A stretch of DNA of 64,000 nt, from the IMG/VR virus record IMGVR_UViG_3300032246_000977, positions 1 to 64,000 of that record; one strand, given 5' to 3'. The DNA is from a virus. A program made the translations under genes and the position numbers. This document shows positions 33,167 to 40,516 of the stretch, in pieces (the stretch's first letter is position 1; each line of letters starts with the position of its first letter). The notes under the pieces were generated by a model that searched no databases, was not told the origin of the DNA, and was given only the letters and a program-made list of their open reading frames with translations.

Positions 33167-33918
33167 CAACTGGTGCCGTAATCTTTGCTCGTAACAACGA
33201 ACAAATTGACTATGTGGCAATGGCACAATGGTCGGCTCGGAATATTGAAAGACATCTTGGCATCCCAACACACATAATAACCGACAGTAGTGCTCCAGGC
33301 ACCAATACAAGGCATTTTACAGATGTGGGCTCAGTAACCTGGCATAATTTGAATCGCATGGATGCGTATCAAGCGTCACCATTTGATCAGACCTTGGTAT
33401 TGGATGCAGACTACGTGGTAGCCAGCAATCAATTACAGGTGTTGTTAGAAAGTGATCAAGATTTTTTATGTCATCGTTGTGCGTACGATGTTACAGGGTT
33501 ACAAACATTTGAAGATTTGAACTCGTTTGGAAACTATCACATGCCCATGTGGTGGGCCACAGTTATGGTATTTCGTCGAAGCAAAAAAGCACAGGCCGTA
33601 TTTGAGTCCATGGCCATGATCCGTGACAACTGGACACACTACAGGAACCTATATGCCAACACACGAGCAACATATCGCAATGACCATGCACTCAGTATAG
33701 CACTAAACATTGAAAATGGTCACACGTTACAAACCACAGACATTCCATGGTCGTTGGCCAGTCTAACACCCAATCATCGGTTAACACAGTTGGACCCGGA
33801 TTGTTATCGGGTAGACTTTTTGACCGCAGATAAAAAACCACGTTGGATCGAGTTACGCCAAGACTTTCATGCCATGGGCAAACAACAACTAGGAGAGATT
33901 GTTGCCAATCCTTGCTGA
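33163..33918 (+). CDS. GT-A fold glycosyltransferase-like protein (GT8-like)
   Basis: 251 residues. An N-terminal Rossmann-like half ends in LVLDADYVV (DAD at 81-83), the D-x-D type metal/nucleotide-sugar site of GT-A glycosyltransferases. Later MPMWWATVMVFRRSKKAQAV fits the acceptor half of GT8-like enzymes. Probably transfers a sugar from a nucleotide donor in the cytoplasm. It is followed, with a 20 bp overlap, by a second protein of the same design, so the pair is likely a duplication. Acceptor unknown. Confidence 0.6.
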   Translation: MTTGAVIFARNNEQIDYVAMAQWSARNIERHLGIPTHIITDSSAPGTNTRHFTDVGSVTWHNLNRMDAYQASPFDQTLVLDADYVVASNQLQVLLESDQDFLCHRCAYDVTGLQTFEDLNSFGNYHMPMWWATVMVFRRSKKAQAVFESMAMIRDNWTHYRNLYANTRATYRNDHALSIALNIENGHTLQTTDIPWSLASLTPNHRLTQLDPDCYRVDFLTADKKPRWIELRQDFHAMGKQQLGEIVANPC

Positions 33919-34672
33919 ACGTGGATACTTGATTCCAGCCATTGATACAGATTCGGTAGACTATCTGGCCTGTGCTCGACAATTAGCTAGATCGATTCGC
34001 CAGTGGCATCCGGACGCCAATATCTCTGTAATCACAGTTAAACGCTGTGACGATCCGGTATTTGATCATGTGGTTCCTTTGCCGTTTGGTGACCTAGGTG
34101 GATACGCAAATGATTGGCAATGTTTTGCTGCTAGCCCATATCGTCAAACTATTAAACTAGAAGCAGATATGATTGCTACTAGCCCCGTAGATCATTGGTG
34201 GACCTTGTTCGAAAAGCGTGATGTTGTTGTTAGTACTGGATGTAGAGATTTTTATGGCAACGCAGGACAGTCAAGATATTACCGTAAATTATTTGACGTG
34301 AACAACCTTCCTGACGTATATAATGCTATAACCTATTGGCGTGTGAGTAAAACAGCACAAGAGTTTTTTCAATTGGTAAAACAAATTTTTGAACATTGGG
34401 ACCAATATAAAACCTTGTTGAAATTTCCAGATGAGCAAGCAACAACTGATGTAGTGTATGCCATGGCCGCACAAATTATAGGCCCTGAAACAGTTACATT
34501 ACCTGTAGGCATTGGGTTGCAAATTGTTCACATGAAACGACATATCATACCCACTCGTACCAACGATTGGACTAAAGAATTAGTTTGGGAAAACACCAAT
34601 CCTGGATTAAGGATAAACACAATAGCACAGACAGGCTTTGTACACTATCACGTTAAAAATTGGAGGATATAA
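33899..34672 (+). CDS. GT-A fold glycosyltransferase-like protein, paralogue of the preceding gene
   Basis: 257 residues, starting from TTG at 33899 with AGGAGAG directly upstream; the sequence from that codon (LIPAIDTDSVDYLACARQLA) is the usual beginning of this family, so the TTG start is favoured and overlaps the previous gene by 20 bp. IKLEADMIA at 86-94 replaces the D-x-D motif of its neighbour with E-A-D. AITYWRVSKTAQEFFQLV matches the acceptor half. It ends in the HMKRHI and FVHYHVKNW parts. Donor and acceptor are unknown. The E for D change could alter metal use or activity. Confidence 0.58.
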   Translation: MLPILAERGYLIPAIDTDSVDYLACARQLARSIRQWHPDANISVITVKRCDDPVFDHVVPLPFGDLGGYANDWQCFAASPYRQTIKLEADMIATSPVDHWWTLFEKRDVVVSTGCRDFYGNAGQSRYYRKLFDVNNLPDVYNAITYWRVSKTAQEFFQLVKQIFEHWDQYKTLLKFPDEQATTDVVYAMAAQIIGPETVTLPVGIGLQIVHMKRHIIPTRTNDWTKELVWENTNPGLRINTIAQTGFVHYHVKNWRI

Positions 34673-34956
34673 TGAGCAACGATCAAGACAAAACTAAACA
34701 CAACACACGCATGCATCGTGCGTGGCGGGCAATCAAAAAACAACTTAACATTATAAAAGCTCACAAGAACTTTGGCACAGCAAGTAAACGCATTGATGAA
34801 GCACAACCGCATAGATTGGCCAAACATCATGCCATGGATTGTGGTCAAGCTCATTGTACACTCTGCGGTAATCCTAGACATAATCGAGCCCGCAAAGGCG
34901 AAGACAAACTGACCATTCAAGAAAAACGTAACAATCAAAAAAGCAACGATGAATGA
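34672..34956 (+). CDS. small basic Cys-containing conserved phage protein
   Basis: 94 residues from the ATG at 34672 (TAATG overlap with the previous stop; GGAGG at 34662-34666 sets the start). A basic N-terminal helix is followed by MDCGQAHCTLCGNPRHNRAR: the four residues C-x4-C-x2-C with following His/Arg suggest a small metal-binding or nucleic-acid-binding element, and the motif is one I recall from many phage genomes. Ends in a charged KGEDKLTIQEKR stretch. Function unknown. Confidence 0.6.
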   Translation: MSNDQDKTKHNTRMHRAWRAIKKQLNIIKAHKNFGTASKRIDEAQPHRLAKHHAMDCGQAHCTLCGNPRHNRARKGEDKLTIQEKRNNQKSNDE

Positions 34957-35302
34957 AACTACGCAAAACTTTTTAGAAGTTTTTAATAATCTAGAACCTT
35001 GGACCTTGCCAGTGTTGCTGTTTCGTTTGTACTACGATGACCAAGGACGACCAATAGAATACAGTCATGAGGATAAGCCCGGTAAATATATCAAAGTTGA
35101 TCCAGTGACATTTCAAATACACGCCATAAACATTTGCATTATTGATGGTAAAATTGTACAAATTGTTCCGCCACAAACAGTAACAAAACTAGTGCCCAGC
35201 ACCGTTGATGGTATTTGTTGCAATCCCAAGGATGTTTGCGTTGTTGTAGCTGAAGATCAACCACACGTCAAATGGAATTTAGAAACCAATGAAACAAATT
35301 GA
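34949..35302 (+). CDS. conserved phage protein, 117 residues, unknown function
   Basis: An acidic, beta-rich protein with LFRLYYDDQGRPIEYSHED and KPGKYIKVDPVTFQIHAINI, then IIDGKIVQI. Similar short proteins occur near this position in marine T4-like phages, as far as I recall. No catalytic motif seen. Overlaps the genes on both sides (8 and 14 bp). Confidence 0.5.
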   Translation: MNETTQNFLEVFNNLEPWTLPVLLFRLYYDDQGRPIEYSHEDKPGKYIKVDPVTFQIHAINICIIDGKIVQIVPPQTVTKLVPSTVDGICCNPKDVCVVVAEDQPHVKWNLETNETN

Positions 35303-36203
35303 TATAGCAGACCTAGACTGCATTTACCTAACATATGATGAACCCAACAAAGAAGAAACATGGGTTAAGATTAAAAACATGGTACCATGGGCGGTACGTG
35401 TCGACGGAGTAAAGGGATCGGATGCTGCCCACAAAGCAGCCGCAGATGCAAGTGGCACTGATCGCTTTGTGCTTATTGACGGAGATAATATCCCGGATCC
35501 AAAGTTCTTTAATTTAACTTTGGAAGTCGATGAAGTGTGTGCTTACCGCTGGCGTGCCAAGAATCACGTCAACGGACTTATGTACGGCAATGGTGGACTA
35601 AGCGTATGGTCCAAAGAGTTTATCTACGCCATGCGTACACACGAAGCCAGCGATGGCACAGCAGAAAATGATGTAGAGTTTTGTTTTTATCCTAACTATT
35701 ATGCCATGCACGATTGCTATAGCACAACATATCCCAATGCTACTGCCTTCCAGGCCTGGCGTGCCGGATTCCGTGAAGGTGTCAAGATGTGCCTTAATAA
35801 GGGTGCTCGTCCTACATTAAGTGACTTTCAGGCTCGTGTGCATCAGCGTAACTTGGATCATTTAACCGTCTGGCACAACGTGGGCCGCGATGTGGAGCAC
35901 GGTATCTGGGCTATTGCTGGTAGTCGTATGGGCACCTACATGACCATGTTGACCGATTGGGATTATCGATTAGTACAAGACTTTGCCGCACTTGAAGATC
36001 TATGGCAAACAGTTGAGTCTGGTAATCCGGAACTACTAGCCGGGCGAGTAGCTGAAGATTTGGTCACTCAATTGGACTTGCCAATCAACAGGCTAGACGA
36101 ACAAGAAAGCAAATTCTTTAAGCATCATTATAGAAGTAATTGGCATAACCTAGGCGTTATGGTCCGAGAGATTGATGTGATACGACAACAAGAAGGCTGG
36201 TAG
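35289..36203 (+). CDS. glycosyltransferase-like protein, related to the C-terminal part of the 602-residue protein
   Basis: 304 residues. RFVLIDGDNIPDPKFFNLTL contains a DGD motif typical of GT-A nucleotide-sugar sites. AKNHVNGLMYGNGGLSVWSK and NATAFQAWRAGFREGVKMCL align by eye with AKNTINGLEYGHQAMIAYNK and AHSPWMAWRTAFRECLKLKG of the protein at 55999, so the two are homologous over about 150 residues. Probably a glycosyltransferase or related carbohydrate enzyme; acceptor unknown. Located directly before the Bug-like binding protein with a 2 bp gap. Confidence 0.55.
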   Translation: MKQIDIADLDCIYLTYDEPNKEETWVKIKNMVPWAVRVDGVKGSDAAHKAAADASGTDRFVLIDGDNIPDPKFFNLTLEVDEVCAYRWRAKNHVNGLMYGNGGLSVWSKEFIYAMRTHEASDGTAENDVEFCFYPNYYAMHDCYSTTYPNATAFQAWRAGFREGVKMCLNKGARPTLSDFQARVHQRNLDHLTVWHNVGRDVEHGIWAIAGSRMGTYMTMLTDWDYRLVQDFAALEDLWQTVESGNPELLAGRVAEDLVTQLDLPINRLDEQESKFFKHHYRSNWHNLGVMVREIDVIRQQEGW

Positions 36204-36205
36204 TT

Positions 36206-37126
36206 GTGTTTAAATTTTTAACATTGTTATTTTTGGCATTGCCGGCAATGGCACAAGAAGTTATCACAGTATACTCACCATACAGTGCCGGCCATGGCGG
36301 CAATGCGGCATTTCAAAAAGTGTTGGAACGTGCAAATGTTCAACAAAAAAAATACGTGTTTGTAATGGATCTCAAACCAGGTGCACAAGGTGCGATTGCG
36401 TTGACTACTATGAACGAACATCCGCAATCACGTTTGGCGATTATTCATGCAGCCTTTGTGGACAATATTGAATCTGGTATCATCAAGGAAGAAGATTATC
36501 GACCTGTACACAGTATTGGTGATGCATGTTGGGCTGTAATTTCCTCCTCTGCTACCCGTTCTGAGGATATATCCAGTTTAACTGGCACAGGAGAAATAAC
36601 AGTGGGCACTGTTGGCTTTGGTAATGTGTCACATCTTACAGCCATGGCCATTGCTGAAAAATATGGGCTATCAAGTCGGCTGATTGTGTTTAAATCAAAC
36701 TATGACGCTGTGATAAACATGGTTGGTAACAACGGAATAAATTTTGCAATTGAACGCATGTCTATTGTTAAACAATTTGAAAAATTAAATCCTAAAATTA
36801 AAGCCATTGCCATGAGTTGCCCTACAAGATATTCTGCAGATCCAAAACTAAAAACACTCAAAGAACAAGGTATCGATGTTCCGTCGGTATTTAATATTGT
36901 TATGTCTAATTATAACATGCCTAAAGAAAAACAAATAACCATTGGAAAAATATTAGATCAAGCTACAAAAAGTGTTGGGCTCAAAGAAATACAACAGCTA
37001 AGTGACATGCGTAGTTCAGTGTTTGACAATGTTGATGCAACAGAATTTTACAATAAAAGAATGGCAAGCATACGATATCTTCGCAACAAATATCGTAACG
37101 AAATCAGTCAATCCAAAGGTAACTAA
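36206..37126 (+). CDS. TctC/Bug-like periplasmic substrate-binding protein
   Basis: 306 residues from GTG at 36206. A clear signal peptide (FKFLTLLFLALPAMA, cleavage before QE) is followed by the pattern of tripartite tricarboxylate transporter receptors (Bug family): TVYSPYSAGHGGNAAFQKVL at the first ligand loop, LKPGAQGAIALTTM (the GAGG-type loop), GTVGFGNVSHLTAMAIAEKY (the second domain loop, where the family has a G-x-x-S-H-L pattern), and a helical end. Such proteins bind carboxylates in the periplasm and deliver them to TctA/TctB membrane proteins, which are absent here. A phage-borne copy without its transporter is unusual. It is packed with an AMP-forming ligase (TAATG overlap), suggesting a common pathway. 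Confidence 0.72.
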   Translation: MFKFLTLLFLALPAMAQEVITVYSPYSAGHGGNAAFQKVLERANVQQKKYVFVMDLKPGAQGAIALTTMNEHPQSRLAIIHAAFVDNIESGIIKEEDYRPVHSIGDACWAVISSSATRSEDISSLTGTGEITVGTVGFGNVSHLTAMAIAEKYGLSSRLIVFKSNYDAVINMVGNNGINFAIERMSIVKQFEKLNPKIKAIAMSCPTRYSADPKLKTLKEQGIDVPSVFNIVMSNYNMPKEKQITIGKILDQATKSVGLKEIQQLSDMRSSVFDNVDATEFYNKRMASIRYLRNKYRNEISQSKGN

Positions 37127-38208
37127 TGAAACGAGCAGTATTGTGTGTTTCAAATCCGCAAGATTACATTAAAGATCTTGCTGATTACAGTGTCATGATT
37201 ATCGAACCGTCGGCTACTGATGCACGAAAAAAATATCTAGTAGAAAAATCAGACTACAGCTTGTTGATTACTGCCGACGGCGAACAGTATCGAGTGGGCG
37301 GTGATTATAAAAACGAACGAGTATTTTGGTACACCTCTGGCACCACTGGCGATAGTAAATTTTATAGTTTTTCACAAAGTCAGGTGGATACCATGGCCAA
37401 GACCATATGCCGCTCATATGATATCACAGCCAATGACCGATATGTAAGTGTAATGAGTTTGAGTCATGCACACGGACAAGGATTTTATTGGGCAGCAAAG
37501 ATGGCTGGTTGCGATATGAAGTTTTTGTCCCTGGATCAAATACGTAATTTGCCAAAGTTTTCCCCAACATTTATAACAGCGATTCCAGGCATACTTCGAG
37601 TCATTGGTAATCTGGATATAGATCCACTTAGATTTATACGAGGGGCCAGTGCCGCACTGCCCAGCACCTTGTATCAACATCTCAGAGACAAGTTTCGAGT
37701 TCCGGTAATTGAAGCATTTGGCATGACCGAGGCATTGAGTCATTGTTTTACCAACCCCTTACATGGCGAGCAACGTATGGGCACTGTTGGCTTGCCCGAC
37801 GGCATTGAAGCAAAAATTGTCAATGATCGTTTGCTGATTCGTGGCCCAACTTTGTTTGTACCAGACTGGGTCGATACTGGAGATTTAGCAGAACAAGACT
37901 CGGCAGGGTACTATCGTATATTAGGACGCCATATAGATCAAATCAATATAAACGGCTATAAAATAAACCCCTTAAGCATAGAACAACAATTGATGGAACA
38001 TTTTCCTGAGCTCAAAGATTGTGTAGTCTTTGGAAAAGATTGTTTTAAATGTTTATATGTTGGAGATTATAGCCCGCTACAGATACAAAAATTTTTAGTC
38101 AGTGTCAATACACACTGTTTTCCTTACTTGCTCAGACAAGTGGATAGTTTGCCGTTGACTTCCTTGGGCAAGGTATCAAGAACTTGGTTAGATGAAACTT
38201 ATCAATGA
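37126..38208 (+). CDS. AMP-forming acyl/aryl-acid ligase (ANL superfamily), short form
   Basis: 360 residues with all the core adenylation motifs: P-loop YTSGTTGDSK (69-78), the GMTEA motif (199-203), DTGDLAEQDSAGYY (250-263), the hinge and C-terminal segment GRHIDQININGYKINP (267-282), and the lysine loop SLGKVSR (K349). Only about 68 residues precede the P-loop, against 100-200 in usual family members, so the enzyme is a minimal adenylate-forming ligase. It should activate a carboxylic acid with ATP and transfer it to CoA, a carrier protein or another acceptor; no carrier protein gene is seen in the window. Neighbours are a Bug-type carboxylate-binding protein and an SGNH-like protein. Confidence 0.85.
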   Translation: MKRAVLCVSNPQDYIKDLADYSVMIIEPSATDARKKYLVEKSDYSLLITADGEQYRVGGDYKNERVFWYTSGTTGDSKFYSFSQSQVDTMAKTICRSYDITANDRYVSVMSLSHAHGQGFYWAAKMAGCDMKFLSLDQIRNLPKFSPTFITAIPGILRVIGNLDIDPLRFIRGASAALPSTLYQHLRDKFRVPVIEAFGMTEALSHCFTNPLHGEQRMGTVGLPDGIEAKIVNDRLLIRGPTLFVPDWVDTGDLAEQDSAGYYRILGRHIDQININGYKINPLSIEQQLMEHFPELKDCVVFGKDCFKCLYVGDYSPLQIQKFLVSVNTHCFPYLLRQVDSLPLTSLGKVSRTWLDETYQ

Positions 38209-38921
38209 ATATTCTAGTAAACGGCACTTGCAATTCAAGAGGACCCGAGACGTGGCCCTACTATCTCAGCGACGAACTTGATGCCAGTTTGGTTAACCTA
38301 AGTGTTGCTGGTGCAGGAAACGCTTATATACACGAAACTACCATTTCAGAATTGGCCAAACGAACATATGATCTTGTACTAATCATGTGGGGCGAATCAA
38401 CTCATACTGGATTAAGAGTCAAAAACATCGACCAGTACTCAGACTCAGAAAATACTGCTAAGTATCAAAGTAGTGTAAACGACTGGCCAGAAAAAATTGT
38501 CTATCCAATCAATGATCAGGATTATGTTGACAAAAACTGGATTTTAAACGCTGGATATCGATCTGGAAAAACAGACAGTGTGGGTAAATTTTTCAAACAG
38601 TATCATCAAGCAGTTAGCTTTGAACAAATTTTAGAAACAGATATTATACGACAAATAAGTTTGCAGGGATTTTTAAAATCAATCAATCAGCCCTATATCT
38701 TTTTATACGGAAGACTTTATACTAAATTTAAAAGATTTGAGCACTTGTATCAACTAATAGATTGGGATTGTTTTTACCAGGCCGAAACGCTAATGCAAAT
38801 TGCCAGCAAAAACAACAGGGAATTCATTGGTAGTGATAACAAATTTCCTAATCCAGCTGGGCAAAAAATTTACGCCCAACTATTAGCTCATCATATCTTA
38901 AAGACTCTTAAAGACAGTTAA
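38205..38921 (+). CDS. SGNH-like protein with divergent catalytic residues
   Basis: 238 residues. The layout is that of SGNH/GDSL hydrolases: a first block NGTCNSRG (6-13), NLSVAGAGNAYI (block II position), LIMWGESTH (block III position) and DNKFPNPAGQKIYAQLLA near the end (block V position). The nucleophile Ser of GDS is replaced by C9 or shifted, and the His of the D-x-x-H pair is missing or moved (DNKFPN). It could be an acyl/acetyl hydrolase or transferase, a cysteine variant, or an inactive binding domain. It follows the ligase with ATGA overlap and ends the plus operon, overlapping the 3' end of the minus-strand gene by 24 bp. Confidence 0.5.
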   Translation: MNILVNGTCNSRGPETWPYYLSDELDASLVNLSVAGAGNAYIHETTISELAKRTYDLVLIMWGESTHTGLRVKNIDQYSDSENTAKYQSSVNDWPEKIVYPINDQDYVDKNWILNAGYRSGKTDSVGKFFKQYHQAVSFEQILETDIIRQISLQGFLKSINQPYIFLYGRLYTKFKRFEHLYQLIDWDCFYQAETLMQIASKNNREFIGSDNKFPNPAGQKIYAQLLAHHILKTLKDS

Positions 38922-39491
38922 ATCTGGTAGATATGGATACTCGTCACTGGTCCATTGTCTGGCAGGTTGAGCAATAGCATCTGGCAACTTTTCCAATCCT
39001 AATTTTGCAGTTTCGATAGGCATGTAGTAATGATAGCCAATGGTATCAATATCTTGCTCTTTCCACAACCGGCTGACATCTCTACCGTCGGTGGTCATCC
39101 GACGCAATTGGTCAGCGGCTACAGGGTCATCTAACAGTATTGCTCCACCCCTGATCAAATTTAAATGTTTACGAAATTGAAAACTCAAACACATATAGGT
39201 TCCGGAAATATAGCCGTCTTTTTTCCAGTATACTGCTGCATCAACAATGTTGGTGCTACCTAAATAATAGTAGTCTGCCCAAGATTGATCAACAAAACTC
39301 CATTTCAAATTCAATTTCATTAGGGTCATGGGAATTGATAGATATGTTTGACTAGGGCATGTAGCGGATTTTACACGTTGATATCGTAGACTCAGTTCAA
39401 TGGCATGGGTACAGCAGTCTGTAGCTACAGCATAAGGTGCACCATAAAACTCAGCAATGGCTTTTTCAAAATCTTGAACTATTTCAAACAT
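38898..39491 (-). CDS. short DegT/DnrJ/EryC1-type aminotransferase-like protein
   Basis: 197 residues from ATG at 39491; a GTG at 39524 is possible but less likely, since the sequence from ATG (EIVQDFEKAIAEFYGAPYAV) is the family's usual start and a late-type motif lies 4 bases upstream. It keeps the core of fold-type I PLP enzymes: DCCTHAIEL (phosphate-binding region), NIVDAA (D84, pyridine contact) and SFQFRKHLNLIRGG (K108, PLP lysine). Family members are about 370 residues, so the C-terminal domain is nearly missing. It may be a compact functional enzyme or a single-domain partner. The 3' end overlaps the plus-strand SGNH-like gene. Confidence 0.6.
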   Translation of the reverse strand: MFEIVQDFEKAIAEFYGAPYAVATDCCTHAIELSLRYQRVKSATCPSQTYLSIPMTLMKLNLKWSFVDQSWADYYYLGSTNIVDAAVYWKKDGYISGTYMCLSFQFRKHLNLIRGGAILLDDPVAADQLRRMTTDGRDVSRLWKEQDIDTIGYHYYMPIETAKLGLEKLPDAIAQPARQWTSDEYPYLPDLTVFKSL

Positions 39492-39494
39492 GTA

Positions 39495-39502
39495 GTATTT
39501 AC
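39495..39502 (-). promoter_or_regulatory. late-type motif for the short aminotransferase gene
   Basis: Reading the minus strand, GTAAATAC lies 4 bases before the ATG at 39491. It is back to back with a perfect TATAAATA on the plus strand, 4 bases away. Confidence 0.45.
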
Positions 39503-39505
39503 AGC

Positions 39506-39513
39506 TATAAATA
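39506..39513 (+). promoter_or_regulatory. late promoter (TATAAATA) for the radical SAM operon
   Basis: TATAAATA is identical to the T4 late promoter consensus. It lies 16 bases before the ATG at 39530, inside a 38 base divergent gap. It would make the twelve-gene radical SAM operon a late operon, expressed with the virion genes (inference). Confidence 0.6.
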
Positions 39514-39529
39514 TTGACTTGCACATTTC

Positions 39530-40516
39530 ATGATAAAAATAATCACAATAGATGGTAAAATTTGGGACAAAGATCAGGCGGCCATAGACATTATATCCGC
39601 TATGCTTCGACATGAGCAACCTGTTAGAATTAGCCTAAATGGAGAAGGTCCTTGTGCTGAACATGTGGGCCTGTATGATCTATTGGACCGTATATGTTCA
39701 GCACAGTCATGGCCTCGCCAAGCAATCGAAATAGAAACCGCAAACTTCTTAGAACAACACGCAGAATATCAAATTCGGCATGTCCACCAAGCGTACGAAT
39801 TACGAGCCACACAAGATCTTTTTAAAACGAATCCGCCCACAGCTAAACAGTTTGATAACATTTGCCATTTTGGGCATTTTATAGGACACAGCAATCAGCA
39901 CAGGTTACACCTGGCCAGTTACTTGTACGCAAAACACTTTCATCAAACATTACAAAGTTATCATTGTTGTGTGACTGAGCCATACCATCGAGAGCATATA
40001 GGACTTGAAACATTTATGGCCAATGGTGCCACAGCAGTAGAAATTGATCGAGCCTACGATCTTTTGTCAGCAGGTCCGTTGACACTGGATTTAGCGGCCT
40101 GTCAAGATACCATCAGCGTTCCGGCCAATTTGGGCATAATAGACTACTATCCTCAATTCTTTGTAGAACTGGTTAACCTTAGTTTTTATTCAGGACAAAC
40201 TTTCTATGTCGACGAAAAGATCTGGAGACCCATGCTGATGCGTACACCGTTTATTGTACAAGGCCCGCAGAATCTAATACGCAATTTACGACGTTTGGGA
40301 TTTGAAACATTTGATGAATTCTGGGACGAAGGTTACTCAGAAGATCCTCCAGATTGTCAAGTTCGTGCTATAATAGCAATAGTACAGGCATTGGCCAAAC
40401 AAACAAATAAAGAGCTAGAAGAAATGTATATCACCATGCTACCCAAACTTGAACATAATCGTAACTTACTCAAGGGCCTAAAGGCCGATGATTTTAACCA
40501 GGTATTTCAGCAATGA
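39530..40516 (+). CDS. glycosyltransferase-like protein with EK-x2-RP motif
   Basis: 328 residues. The C-terminal part has DEKIWRPMLMRTPFIVQGPQ (228-247), followed by LRRLGFETFDEFWDEGYS, shared with three other proteins of the window (41912, 53600, 54789). The E-K-x2-x-P-x4-P-F/W pattern followed by a LGF-x-TF segment resembles the donor-binding helix of GT10 fucosyltransferases and GT47 exostosin-type enzymes. The N-terminal part (His/Cys-rich around 112-157) is not like the other three. First gene of the operon under the TATAAATA promoter. Sugar transfer is inferred from the motif only. Confidence 0.45.
   Translation: MIKIITIDGKIWDKDQAAIDIISAMLRHEQPVRISLNGEGPCAEHVGLYDLLDRICSAQSWPRQAIEIETANFLEQHAEYQIRHVHQAYELRATQDLFKTNPPTAKQFDNICHFGHFIGHSNQHRLHLASYLYAKHFHQTLQSYHCCVTEPYHREHIGLETFMANGATAVEIDRAYDLLSAGPLTLDLAACQDTISVPANLGIIDYYPQFFVELVNLSFYSGQTFYVDEKIWRPMLMRTPFIVQGPQNLIRNLRRLGFETFDEFWDEGYSEDPPDCQVRAIIAIVQALAKQTNKELEEMYITMLPKLEHNRNLLKGLKADDFNQVFQQ

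Noticed and set aside
39492-39524. GTG start 11 codons upstream for the short aminotransferase
   Set aside because: The ATG at 39491 fits the family N-terminus and the 4 base distance from the late-type motif; the upstream codons would cover the motif.
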